From assembly GCA_017439305.1 (NCBI GenBank), contig JAFSJK010000010.1, forward strand, positions 95,949 through 159,948: a DNA stretch of 64,000 nt, given 5' to 3'. Origin of the DNA: Bacteroidales bacterium (GTDB lineage: Bacteria; Bacteroidota; Bacteroidia; Bacteroidales; UBA932). Shown in pieces: positions 19,065-28,194 of this stretch (position 1 is the first letter of the stretch; the number at the start of each line of letters is the position of its first letter). The position numbers and the translations under genes were made by a program. Under the pieces are notes generated by a model. That model was not told where the DNA came from. It made no database searches and saw nothing but the letters and a program-made list of their open reading frames with translations.

Positions 19065-21911
19065 TCAGAGAACGGTCCATCCTTTGTCGGTGGCAATCTG
19101 AAGTTCCCCGTCCGTGAGTTTCCCTTTGTTCTCCGAACCCAGGGTCACGGTACGGGGGACTTCCGTATGTGCCAGGCCGTTCAGGATGTTGAGAAGGGAT
19201 TCGTGAGAGAGGGACGTACAGTCAGACACGTTGAATGAAATGCTGATGCCCTGGAAGCCGCCGAAATCCGTGAGCCGCTTCTGTCCGGTAAGTACGTCCG
19301 TGGCCGATGAAAGGGAGGCTGCATCGATAGCCTGCAGGGTGCGCAACGAACCCCGGCCGTAGTGGCATTCGAAGCTTTCCGTGAGCGAGGTGGCCCCGCT
19401 GAAATCGATGGACGGCAGGGTTGTCAGGGCGTAGCAGTTCCGGAAAAAGGCATACCAGCTGGTCGCTTTGGGGAAGGATATATCCCTGACGAGGGAAAGT
19501 TTCTGGCAACCGTCGAAAATCTGGCTTACCGACGTAGCGTTGGGACCGTTCAGGGAAGGGGATTCCACCAGCGCGGTGCAACCGTAGAAAAGCAGGGGAC
19601 CGGTTACCATTGAACTGACATCCAGGGAGGCTACCCGCTGGAGAGCCGTGCACCCGCTGAACATCGATTCGAAGTTGGTGCAGGAGGAAGTGGCGATGTC
19701 CGTCCCAATCTCCCGGAGGGCTGTGCATCCTTCGAACATATGATAGCAGGACTTCATCGAACTCCAGTTCCAGTCGGGAACGGAAGCCAGGCGCGTGCAT
19801 CCGGCAAACATATAATGATGGGAGGATGCTTTCACGAAGTTGAAAGCGGGTATTTCCACCAGGGAAGTACAGTTAAAGAACATCCGGTCGAAGTCGGTTC
19901 CGGAGGCTGTGTCGAATCCGTCCACGCGGACAAGCCTGGAGCAACCTGAGAACATTTCGGAAAAGTTGCTCACCTTTTCTGTCCGGTAGGGCCAGGTTTC
20001 CGTCAGGGACGTGCAGGACGAAAACATCGCGTGCATGTTCGTGGCGGCCGATGTGTTCAGTTCCGGGCAGGAAGTCAGCGCCTTGCAGCCTGAGAACGTC
20101 TCATAGAAGGTGGTTACCCGCCGGGTATCCAGCAGCGGAAGCCCCTCTAGGCGGATACAGTTTTTGAACATTTCCCGGAACGTTGTCCCGGCAGACGTGT
20201 TCAGGAGCGGAATGCTCCGGAGGCTGGAGCAGCCGGAGAACATTTCACTGAAGTTCGTCCCTCTGCCCGTTTCAATGGGGTAGACTTCCTGCAGGGAGGT
20301 ACAGTTGCTGAAGGCTGCGCTGAAGTTGGTTCCGGCCGAGGTGACCAGGGCTGGGATTTCCCGGAGAGACGTGCATCCCTTGCAGAACGAGGAAAAATCC
20401 TTTCCTTTGCGCATGTCATAGGCTGGCAGCTCCAGGAGGGAGGAACATCCGTTGAACATGAAGGAAAAGTCCGTCCCCTTGGTCAAGGTGATGTCGGGCG
20501 CTGTGGCCAGACTGGAGCATCCGTTGAACATCGATGCGAAAGTGGTTCCTGATGCCGTATCCATCCGGGGGACGGTGCGGAGTTTCCGGCATCCGAAGAA
20601 CATCGAGGAAAAATCAGTGCAAGGTTTGGTGTCGAGCTCATCCGGAAGATCCGTGAGCGCCGAGCAGTTGTAGAATGCCCAGGACCATGTCGTCACTTTG
20701 CCCGATGGAATCTTGCAATAGATGCCGGTCAGGCCGGAGCATCCCTGGAACATCCGCTGGAAAGTGGAGCGGGTGGCGAGAATGTCTGGCAGCCGGGTGA
20801 CGGTCTTTAATCGGGCATTCCGGGCGAAGGAATAGGAATGGCGGGCATGGGTCAGTTCGGGAACCAGGACGCTGAAGGATCCGTCTTCATTCACGGGAAC
20901 GTCGCAGATTTTGTAGATGGACGTTCCGCTGACGACCCCTTTGAAATAGTAGACGCTGAAATTTCCGCTGGCCGTTCCTTCAAAGAGGTACATGCTCCGG
21001 CAGCCCGTCCCGAGGGTCAGGATCTGTCCGGCCTTCAGCTCCAACCCTTCCAAAGGAACGGTATAGGTGAAATCCACTCCGCTGAAAGTCAGGCTGATGG
21101 TGATGGACGCTCCGGAAGAGAGGACTTGCGGAACGAGCATCAGGGTGAATTCCGTTCCGGCATATCCGGTTTCGGCGGTCACGCCGGTCTTGTCGGTCGA
21201 CAGGATGGAAAAGTCCGTGGTCCGGTCCGCCAGTTCCCAGGTTCCGGTCCAAGGGTCCAGGATCCCTTCCGCTATAACGCCGCTGAGGGTGACGGAATGG
21301 ACGGTACAGTTCGGAAAAACGGTTCCGGGAACGATCTGGAGTCCCGCCAGTGCATGGGAGAACACCAGGGGAGTGGGCCCCTTGTCCAGACGTCCCATTT
21401 CCGGGGAGATGGCGGTTACAAGATCCGGCTGCAGGGCGATGTCGTCCGGCGCGGCGTAGTGGAGGAGACCTCCGTCCGTCCATGAAAGACCGGCGCCATT
21501 GTCCGGCGCCCAGCAAAAGAATCGGTTTCCGTCGTCTTTGGGTAGATTAAAGTATTGAAGGTCACCCACTTCATACAGGTCTTCGCCGGAGGGTGCGGCC
21601 TGCCCTTGCCATCCTTCGTCAGACCGGTAGGAGAATCCGTCATACATCCCGCTGACCGGTGTCCCTTTCGTGGCGGCTCCCGCTTCCGGGAATCCGTCGG
21701 CGGACATCGGGCGGAGAAAGGCTTCGACGGTCAGCGTCTTCCCCTCGGAGGTTGTGGCGTACAGCTCTGTTGCGGTCGATTTTGTTGCGGAAACGGGGGA
21801 CAGGGTCGCCGTGAAGGAGATACGGTCCGGCTCCTGCGGATCGAAGAAGGCTTCTTCCGCCGTGCAGGAGACGAGGGCGGGAAGGAGGATGAGGAAAAGG
21901 TTATGTTTCAT
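19065..21911 (-). CDS. lipoprotein: fimbrillin-like N-terminus with DUF285-like 23-24-residue repeats
   Basis: This is a lipoprotein of about 948 residues (lipobox LVSC). Residues about 25-320 look like a fimbrillin/Mfa-like domain (FCWAPDNGAGLSW, FSHALAGLQI). From about 370 to 900 there are about 20 near-perfect repeats of the pattern xSxGTxFSxMFxGCSSLxxIPxL, as in DUF285/BspA-like surface repeats. Such repeats usually form an extended solenoid for adhesion. It ends in TGA and converges on the GH2-GH43 gene. It follows the fimbrillin-like gene at 21924 with a 12-nt gap, so the two are probably one operon. A start at 21917 is also possible. Confidence 0.75.
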   Translation of the reverse strand: MKHNLFLILLPALVSCTAEEAFFDPQEPDRISFTATLSPVSATKSTATELYATTSEGKTLTVEAFLRPMSADGFPEAGAATKGTPVSGMYDGFSYRSDEGWQGQAAPSGEDLYEVGDLQYFNLPKDDGNRFFCWAPDNGAGLSWTDGGLLHYAAPDDIALQPDLVTAISPEMGRLDKGPTPLVFSHALAGLQIVPGTVFPNCTVHSVTLSGVIAEGILDPWTGTWELADRTTDFSILSTDKTGVTAETGYAGTEFTLMLVPQVLSSGASITISLTFSGVDFTYTVPLEGLELKAGQILTLGTGCRSMYLFEGTASGNFSVYYFKGVVSGTSIYKICDVPVNEDGSFSVLVPELTHARHSYSFARNARLKTVTRLPDILATRSTFQRMFQGCSGLTGIYCKIPSGKVTTWSWAFYNCSALTDLPDELDTKPCTDFSSMFFGCRKLRTVPRMDTASGTTFASMFNGCSSLATAPDITLTKGTDFSFMFNGCSSLLELPAYDMRKGKDFSSFCKGCTSLREIPALVTSAGTNFSAAFSNCTSLQEVYPIETGRGTNFSEMFSGCSSLRSIPLLNTSAGTTFREMFKNCIRLEGLPLLDTRRVTTFYETFSGCKALTSCPELNTSAATNMHAMFSSCTSLTETWPYRTEKVSNFSEMFSGCSRLVRVDGFDTASGTDFDRMFFNCTSLVEIPAFNFVKASSHHYMFAGCTRLASVPDWNWSSMKSCYHMFEGCTALREIGTDIATSSCTNFESMFSGCTALQRVASLDVSSMVTGPLLFYGCTALVESPSLNGPNATSVSQIFDGCQKLSLVRDISFPKATSWYAFFRNCYALTTLPSIDFSGATSLTESFECHYGRGSLRTLQAIDAASLSSATDVLTGQKRLTDFGGFQGISISFNVSDCTSLSHESLLNILNGLAHTEVPRTVTLGSENKGKLTDGELQIATDKGWTVL

Positions 21912-21923
21912 ATGCATGGATCG

Positions 21924-22970
21924 TTATCGGTTGAACGGGCTTTCCGCTTCTCTTTCCGTCTGCTCTTCGGACCAGGGAATGAAGCTGTCGATGGTAAAGG
22001 TTATGTCCGGCGCCCCCGGCATCACGATGCCGGAAATCCGGGCTTTCGTACCGGCCGGGATGGAGAGGGGACTTCCATCCTTCCTGTTGAGAATCAAGGT
22101 TTTCGTTCCGAATACCGTATCAAAGACGACCTGCAGTCCGCTCAGTTCCAGCGGAAGACAAAGCAGGGTGAAGGTGACCGGATGGTCGCGGGTCAGGGTC
22201 TGGTCCAGGGGAACGGTGACGGAGGTGCTCCCTTCGACAGGCGTAACGGTTGAATGGTCTGTCAGCCGGCCGGTTCCGGTATCCTGCCCCATTCTCAAGG
22301 AGAAGGTGCCTGACACCGGCCCTCCGGCAGACTCGAGCCTGCAGCCGGCGAGGTAAACGGGATTCTTGTCTTCCAGGGCCAAGTTGAATTCCAAGGCCGT
22401 GAAAGCAGGCTGGAATACCAGGTGGACGTTGGATTGTTCTTCGACCTCTTTTGCAGCGGCAAGGAGGACGAGCCCGTCCGCAGAAGGGACACCGGTCCCG
22501 TCTTTCCAGACCAGAGTCTGCATCGTAGGAATCGAACCGGTATAGACATCGTATTCCAGCGAGGTGCCTTCCATGATAGAAGGGGAGGGATAAACCGCGT
22601 AAAAGTCGTGATTCCCTGTACCCCAGGCAAGTCCTTTGTTCCCACTGCGCTCGATGGAAGCGTGGTTGGCCTCGCTGCCGGTATGGACGGAAGAGATCCG
22701 GTAATCGGCTTCAGGGGTTCCTTCCCCATCCGCGGGAAGGGCTTGCCTGGAGCAGATGCGGATCAGGTCTCCGCGTTGCCAGTCGATCCGTTCGATTCCG
22801 TCGGCCCCGGTTTCTCCGGAGAACGAGGCCCGGGTGAAAGGGCCGCCTCCCCGGGCGTCGACGCTGAAATGGACCATTCCGTCGCGGAACAGTCCGGCCT
22901 TCCCGCAGGAAGAAAGGATGAGGGCGGCGCAGCAGATGGCGGCCGCACGCAGGAAAAAGGTTTGGTTCAT
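21924..22970 (-). CDS. fimbrillin-like lipoprotein
   Basis: This is a 348-residue lipoprotein with lipobox SSCG. It has fimbrillin-like features: FTRASFSGETG, an RIDWQRGDLIRI segment, FYAVYPSPS and a beta-rich remainder. It is a probable stalk, anchor or tip subunit of a surface fibre, as in Mfa/Fim systems. The ATG at 22970 overlaps the TGA stop of the small upstream gene (ATGA). The longer frame from 22985 would overlap that gene further. Confidence 0.7.
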   Translation of the reverse strand: MNQTFFLRAAAICCAALILSSCGKAGLFRDGMVHFSVDARGGGPFTRASFSGETGADGIERIDWQRGDLIRICSRQALPADGEGTPEADYRISSVHTGSEANHASIERSGNKGLAWGTGNHDFYAVYPSPSIMEGTSLEYDVYTGSIPTMQTLVWKDGTGVPSADGLVLLAAAKEVEEQSNVHLVFQPAFTALEFNLALEDKNPVYLAGCRLESAGGPVSGTFSLRMGQDTGTGRLTDHSTVTPVEGSTSVTVPLDQTLTRDHPVTFTLLCLPLELSGLQVVFDTVFGTKTLILNRKDGSPLSIPAGTKARISGIVMPGAPDITFTIDSFIPWSEEQTEREAESPFNR

Positions 22971-23152
22971 AAGTTTTCCTCCCATTGAAAATCGAAGGGG
23001 TTTCCTTCGGTGCTGAAATCATACTCTTCTGTCTGGATTCCCGCGGATTCCACTTCCACGTCCGTGGCGATGTCCGATCCGGCGCAGAAATTGCGTTCCA
23101 GGACCAGGTCCACTTCGGAAAGGATGGCGGGAGTGACGTATTTCATATCCAT
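22967..23152 (-). CDS. small protein upstream of fimbrillin-like genes
   Basis: This protein of about 61 residues starts MDMKYVTPAI and continues through VLERNFCAGS to an acidic, aromatic C-terminus (FDFQWEENL). Short proteins with a K-Y-x-T-P start and an N-x-x-A-G-S segment often sit directly upstream of Bacteroidales surface-lipoprotein genes. Their function is unknown to me. The stop is TGA, overlapping the next ATG. A comparable small gene precedes the lipoprotein at 51613. Confidence 0.6.
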   Translation of the reverse strand: MDMKYVTPAILSEVDLVLERNFCAGSDIATDVEVESAGIQTEEYDFSTEGNPFDFQWEENL

Positions 23153-23364
23153 GGCTGATGATGGACAAAGCGGCTTCGGAAAGGATGTCCGGTCCCGATT
23201 CCCTTTCCGGAAGCCAGGGTGGCACAAGGGAGCGGACGTGCAAACTTAGGAAGCCGTGTGCGTCCGGACAAGATACGTACGTAGACGCTTTTCGGTTTCT
23301 TGCCCGGATTGACGGTTTCTTGTGCCCGGTTTTTCCGTTTTTTGCGCTCCGAAAGATTTATTCT

Positions 23365-23372
23365 TATCTTTG
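23365..23372 (+). promoter_or_regulatory. sigma-ABfr type -7 box
   Basis: TATCTTTG is a perfect -7 match located 16 nt before the ATG of the MscS-family gene. It supports the start at 23389 rather than the long upstream frame extension. Confidence 0.7.
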
Positions 23373-23388
23373 TAGGGATTGTCGACAT

Positions 23389-25992
23389 ATGAAAAAGAAA
23401 AGAATACTCACCCTGGTTTTGACCCTGCTCGTCCTGGTCCCCGCCTATGCGGTGCTGAACGAGAAGGATCTGGCGCAGACGCTGTCCGTCTTGCGGTATG
23501 AACTCCGGTCTGCGTGGCTGGCTTCGGAGGAACGGGCCGAACGGACACAAGGACGCGGTGCACGGCAGCACGCCCAGCTTGTGCAGATGATGCAGCGCAG
23601 CAATGAACTGTCCCTGATGCTATATTCGCAGAAACAGGACTATACCTTCGATATGACGTATGCCCTGAACGAGGTGTCGCGCCAGTATGACGAGTTCAGT
23701 TCCCGGAAACTGCCGTTCGACGATATCATCACGCGGCTGGACATCGACATCGACCGGTATGACCGTCTGATCCATACGCTCAAGCGCCTTCCGCCGGCGC
23801 AGATTATGGCCTATCGGGACAGTACCGGGCAACTGGTGTACATGGATGCGGCCGTCTGGCGGAACCGGCGGGATTCGCTGCGCCGGGCCCGGGGGGAAAC
23901 GGTTACGCGGCGGGTGATGGACACAACGGGCCGGACCCGCCCTTTCGTGCTTGATTCGCTGGGGCAGCAGGACCGCGACAGCTGCATCTTCTATGCGGAG
24001 AACCTACTGAGAATCTGTAGGATGCAAAAAGAACAGCTGGTACGGGACAGTACGCATTATGCAGAAACCGCCGCGCTTCTGAAATCGACCTATGATTATG
24101 CCCAGCAGCGCTATAAGACGGTCCAGAACCGCATTTTCATAGACGGGCAGACGGCTTACGGCACCCTGTTGAAGGCTTTCCCGCGTTATTGGCAGCAGGC
24201 TGTCGCCGACGCACAGGACAAGTACAGTCCCAGGGCGCTCGGCGATGTGAACAGCCAGTGGCGCGGGCCCATGGTCACCGCCTTCTCCCTGTTCCTGATG
24301 GTCTATCTCCTGATTTCGGCTGTCCTGGCCGTTGCGCTGGTCGCGCTCCTGACCCGGAAGGTACCCTTCTTCAAGAAGGAGCGTTTCATCAATCACCGGT
24401 TTGAGATGACCCTCATCACGGGCGTAATCATCTTCGCCGTTTCCATCATGATCGCCAGCTGGGCCTCCAAGCAGAATTTCTTCGCCATGGCCTCGAAGCT
24501 TCTCGTGGAATTCGCCTGGATGCTCGCCGCCATCCTCATCTCCCTGGTCATCCGGCTGAAAGGAGAGGAGATCCGGAAGGGAATCCGCCTGTATTTCCCC
24601 ATCCTCCTCCTGAGTTTCATCGTCATTTCCCTGCGCATCGCCTTCGTCCCGAACAGCCTGCTGAACATCCTCTTCCCGCCGCTGCTTCTGGTATTTACGG
24701 TTTTCCAGGGTTGGACGTTGTTCCGGAACAAGAAAGATCTGCCGGCCTGGGATGTCGCCTATGGATGGATCTCCATGCTGGTCCTGGTAGCTACGACCAT
24801 CATCGCGTTCCGAGGCTTCGTGCTGCTCGGCATCCAGCTGCTCATCTGGTGGATCTTCCTCCTGACCCTGTTGCAGACCATCACGGCCGTGTACGACCTC
24901 GTCCACATCTACTATGTGCGCCATATCCGGGATATGAAGACCAAGTATATCGAGGCGCACCCGACCCTTCCGGACGAAACCGACGAGGACCTGATCGCCG
25001 TGACCTGGCCGCATTCGTTCCTCAAGCAGGCCCTGCTGCCGATCGCCATCGTCCTTTCCATCCCGTTCAGCCTGTTCATGGCCTCCAGCGTGTTCGATCT
25101 GGGCGAAGTGTTTGACCAGTATTACCGGTATCCGTTCTTGAACCTGGAGGGTTACATCAGCCTTTCCTTCTACAAGATCATCCTGGTGGTTGTCCTGTTC
25201 TTCCTGTTCCGCTATCTGGTGTATGCGGGAAAGGCACTTTATCGCCTGCTCAAGATCAAGTCCCTCCTGAAGGGTTCCAGCGGCCGTCTGTTCCATGAGA
25301 ACCAGGCTAACTTCACCCTGGCGGAGAACGTCATCGCCATCTCCCTGTGGGGCATTTACGTCATTGCGATCTTCATCCTGCTGAAGATTCCTACGGCCGC
25401 CATCAAGGTAATCGGTGCCGGCCTCGCGACCGGTCTCGGTTTCGCCATGAAGGATATCCTGAACAATTTCTTCTACGGCGTCCAGCTCATGTCCGGCCGC
25501 GTCCGCGTGGGCGACTTCATCGAATGCGACGGCATCCGCGGCAAGGTGGACAGCATCAATTATCAGAGTACGCAGATCATCGCTTCTGACGGTTCCGTGA
25601 TGGCCTTCCCGAACGCCACGTTGTTCAACAAGAACTTCAAGAACCTCACGAAGAATCACTCCTACGAGCTTCTTTCCTTTGATGTGGGCGTCAAGTACGG
25701 GGTGGACGTGGACAAGGTCCGGGCCATCATCCAGGAAGCCCTGGTTCCGCTCGAGAAGAAAGATGTGTATGGCCGCGAGATCGTGGACCCGAAGTACGGG
25801 ATTCAGGTACGGTTCAAGGATTTCGGGGACAACAGCGTGAATCTGTCGGTGTACCAGTACATCACCGTGGATGAGCACTATACCTATCCCGCCAGGGCGA
25901 AGGAGTTGATATACAATGCTCTGAATGCCAATGGCATCGAGATTCCGTTCCCGCAGCGCGACCTGTACATCAAGTCGATGCCGGAGAGCTAG
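23389..25992 (+). CDS. large MscS-family mechanosensitive channel
   Basis: This 867-residue inner-membrane protein has a signal-like N-terminus, a periplasmic alpha-helical segment (about 20-290, rich in Arg and Gln), many membrane helices (about 300-640), and a C-terminal MscS core. The pore-lining helix and beta domain read VIGAGLATGLGFAMKDILNN, RVRVGDFIECDGIRGKVDSI and FPNATLFNKNFKNLT. It resembles the large multi-helix MscK/YbdG-like members that gate under osmotic downshock. The start is set by the promoter at 23365. The end overlaps convergent mutY by 4 nt. Confidence 0.9.
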   Translation: MKKKRILTLVLTLLVLVPAYAVLNEKDLAQTLSVLRYELRSAWLASEERAERTQGRGARQHAQLVQMMQRSNELSLMLYSQKQDYTFDMTYALNEVSRQYDEFSSRKLPFDDIITRLDIDIDRYDRLIHTLKRLPPAQIMAYRDSTGQLVYMDAAVWRNRRDSLRRARGETVTRRVMDTTGRTRPFVLDSLGQQDRDSCIFYAENLLRICRMQKEQLVRDSTHYAETAALLKSTYDYAQQRYKTVQNRIFIDGQTAYGTLLKAFPRYWQQAVADAQDKYSPRALGDVNSQWRGPMVTAFSLFLMVYLLISAVLAVALVALLTRKVPFFKKERFINHRFEMTLITGVIIFAVSIMIASWASKQNFFAMASKLLVEFAWMLAAILISLVIRLKGEEIRKGIRLYFPILLLSFIVISLRIAFVPNSLLNILFPPLLLVFTVFQGWTLFRNKKDLPAWDVAYGWISMLVLVATTIIAFRGFVLLGIQLLIWWIFLLTLLQTITAVYDLVHIYYVRHIRDMKTKYIEAHPTLPDETDEDLIAVTWPHSFLKQALLPIAIVLSIPFSLFMASSVFDLGEVFDQYYRYPFLNLEGYISLSFYKIILVVVLFFLFRYLVYAGKALYRLLKIKSLLKGSSGRLFHENQANFTLAENVIAISLWGIYVIAIFILLKIPTAAIKVIGAGLATGLGFAMKDILNNFFYGVQLMSGRVRVGDFIECDGIRGKVDSINYQSTQIIASDGSVMAFPNATLFNKNFKNLTKNHSYELLSFDVGVKYGVDVDKVRAIIQEALVPLEKKDVYGREIVDPKYGIQVRFKDFGDNSVNLSVYQYITVDEHYTYPARAKELIYNALNANGIEIPFPQRDLYIKSMPES

Positions 25993-26963
25993 AGTTTCTC
26001 CAGCAACAGTTCGAACAGGCGGGGTTTGGCGTATGCGCCAAGCTCCGCTTCTTCAATCCAGACGTAACCGTCCGGGAGGGAAGGACGATCCGAAGGTTCC
26101 CAGAGATAGAAGTCGGCATAGAGGGTACGGTGCGTAAGCTGGTGCTTGAAAGCCTTGATGACCGGACGTGCTTCCGGAGGAACCGAATCGGTCAGGAGCG
26201 GTTCCCACAGTCCTTGCCAGATGTCTCCCGGGCCGCGGCGGTGGATGGCGACATGCCCGTCGACCCGCACATGGACATAGGTCAGATGGCGCTCCACCGG
26301 CTTGGCGGGCGCTTGCTTGACAGGCAAGAGTTCGACCCTTCCCGTCCGGAAAGCCTGGCAGGAACCCTGAAGCGGACAGGTCATGCAGGCAGGGTTGACC
26401 GGCGTGCAGCAAGTGGCGCCGAAATCCATCATCCCCTGGTTGAAGGCGGCGGGTTCATCCGGAGGAAGCAGCCGTTGCGCCAGGTCGGTGAATTCTTTCC
26501 TGGCGGCCGTCGTCCCGACGGGTGTCGCTATTCCGAAATACCGGGCAAGCACCCGGTATACGTTGCCGTCCACAACGGCAGCGGGTAGCCCGAACGCGAT
26601 GGAACCGATGGCGGCAGCCGTGTAGTCGCCGACGCCTTTCAAGGCGCGGATTCCCTCCAGGGTATCGGGAAAACCGCCCAGGGCCACGATCTGCTTGGCC
26701 GCGGTGTGCAGGTTCCGGGCTCTTGAATAATACCCCAACCCCTGCCAGAGCCGGAGGACCTCGTCTTCAGGAGCGGCGGCCAGATCCTCTACGGCAGGGA
26801 AGTGCTCCATGAACCTTTCCCAGTAGGACCACCCTTGGGCGACCCGTGTCTGCTGGAGGATGATTTCGCTGAGCCAGATGGCATAGGGATCACGGGTCCT
26901 CCGCCACGGGAGGTCCCGGCCGTTTTCGGCATACCAGTGCAGGATGGTTTCAGAGAAGGCCAT
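25989..26963 (-). CDS. mutY: A/G-specific adenine glycosylase
   Basis: This 324-residue base-excision repair enzyme removes adenine opposite 8-oxoguanine. It has the helix-hairpin-helix and catalytic region (LKGVGDYTAAAIGSIAFG, VVDGNVYRVLAR), a C-x6-C-x2-C-x5-C iron-sulfur loop (CTPVNPAC, CMTCPLQGSC) and a C-terminal Nudix-like recognition domain. A longer frame starts at 26993. On the minus strand TACATTTG (26979-26972), a -7 box, lies inside that extension, so transcription probably begins near 26965 and translation at the ATG at 26963, almost leaderless. Confidence 0.94.
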   Translation of the reverse strand: MAFSETILHWYAENGRDLPWRRTRDPYAIWLSEIILQQTRVAQGWSYWERFMEHFPAVEDLAAAPEDEVLRLWQGLGYYSRARNLHTAAKQIVALGGFPDTLEGIRALKGVGDYTAAAIGSIAFGLPAAVVDGNVYRVLARYFGIATPVGTTAARKEFTDLAQRLLPPDEPAAFNQGMMDFGATCCTPVNPACMTCPLQGSCQAFRTGRVELLPVKQAPAKPVERHLTYVHVRVDGHVAIHRRGPGDIWQGLWEPLLTDSVPPEARPVIKAFKHQLTHRTLYADFYLWEPSDRPSLPDGYVWIEEAELGAYAKPRLFELLLEKL

Positions 26964-27030
26964 TTCGGATGCAAATGTAGTGAAATCCGACATTTTTTGC
27001 TATCTTGGGGCGGACAAAACGAACTGATTT

Positions 27031-28194
27031 ATGCGCTGGGACAAGGATTACCTGGGACGGACCTTCCGGTACTACGCCAATATCTACGACCATATCGATA
27101 CCGACGGCGCTGCCCGGAGGATCAAGAACGGAATCTGGTTCCGGGGGCCGAATGTCTGGATTCTCGCCTTCTCTATCATCATCGCTTCCGTGGGACTCAA
27201 TGTGAACTCCACGGCGGTCATCATCGGCGCTATGCTCATCTCCCCCCTGATGGGGCCGATCATCGGTCTGGGACTGGCCCTGGGAACCAATGACCTGGAC
27301 TTGCTCAAGCTCTCTTTCAAGAACCTGCTGGTGATGGTCCTCATCTCCCTGGTGGCATCGACGCTCTTTTTCCTGATTTCCCCGCTGGACCTGATCAATC
27401 CTACGGAGCTGGAGGCCCGGACCAGTCCGACCATCTATGATGTGCTCATCGCCCTTTTCGGCGGTCTGGCAGGTATCCTGGAGAACAGCCGGAGGGAGCA
27501 GGGAACCGCCATTGCCGGCGTTGCCATCGCCACCGCTTTGATGCCGCCTTTGTGCACGGCCGGCTACGGCCTTTCCTGCCTGCGGTTCCACTATTTCTTC
27601 GGAGCGATGTACCTGTTCATCATCAATACGGTGTTCATTACGTTGGCAACCTATGTGATGGTCAAGTACTTGCGTTTTAAGACGGTGACGGGTTTGGAAC
27701 CTGCGACCGCCACCAAGCGGCGTCATATGATCACCACAATCATCGTCATTGTGGCCATTCCCAGTCTGTTCTCCGCCATTGCGATGGTCCGGGACACCAA
27801 TTTCGAGCGGAATGTCGAGGCGTTCGTCCGGGAGAACCGGCTTGTCTCCCGTTCCTATATCTCCGATTACCGGATTTACAAGGACCACGGGCGCAAGGTG
27901 GAAATCTTCCTGACCGGGGAGCCGATGACCTATGAGACGCAGATGGACCTCTATGCCTCTGCCGAATCCCACCGGATTGCGGCTGACCAACTGGTCATCA
28001 AGGAGCACACCCTGGGAATGACCGGGGAAGAGATGAACGAAATGGTCCGGGAAATCTATGACCGGACAGACCGGATCCTCTCAGAGAAAGAGAATCAGTT
28101 GAATGAGCTTCAGACAAAGGTGGATTCCCTGACCCGGCGGGTTGAATCCCTCGTCATGAATCCCAACATTACGATCGCGCCGCCTGCGGATTAA
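27031..28194 (+). CDS. DUF389 (TIGR00341-like) membrane protein
   Basis: This 387-residue protein has a hydrophobic core of six or so helices (about 45-255) with the family-like stretch NSTAVIIGAMLISPLMGPI. It has a cytoplasmic or periplasmic C-terminal domain and a final coiled-coil segment (about 335-375, heptads of Leu and Val). DUF389 proteins are widespread membrane proteins of unknown transport role. A TATCTTGG element about 24-30 nt upstream resembles a -7 box. The 3' end overlaps the convergent symporter gene by 4 nt. Confidence 0.8.
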   Translation: MRWDKDYLGRTFRYYANIYDHIDTDGAARRIKNGIWFRGPNVWILAFSIIIASVGLNVNSTAVIIGAMLISPLMGPIIGLGLALGTNDLDLLKLSFKNLLVMVLISLVASTLFFLISPLDLINPTELEARTSPTIYDVLIALFGGLAGILENSRREQGTAIAGVAIATALMPPLCTAGYGLSCLRFHYFFGAMYLFIINTVFITLATYVMVKYLRFKTVTGLEPATATKRRHMITTIIVIVAIPSLFSAIAMVRDTNFERNVEAFVRENRLVSRSYISDYRIYKDHGRKVEIFLTGEPMTYETQMDLYASAESHRIAADQLVIKEHTLGMTGEEMNEMVREIYDRTDRILSEKENQLNELQTKVDSLTRRVESLVMNPNITIAPPAD

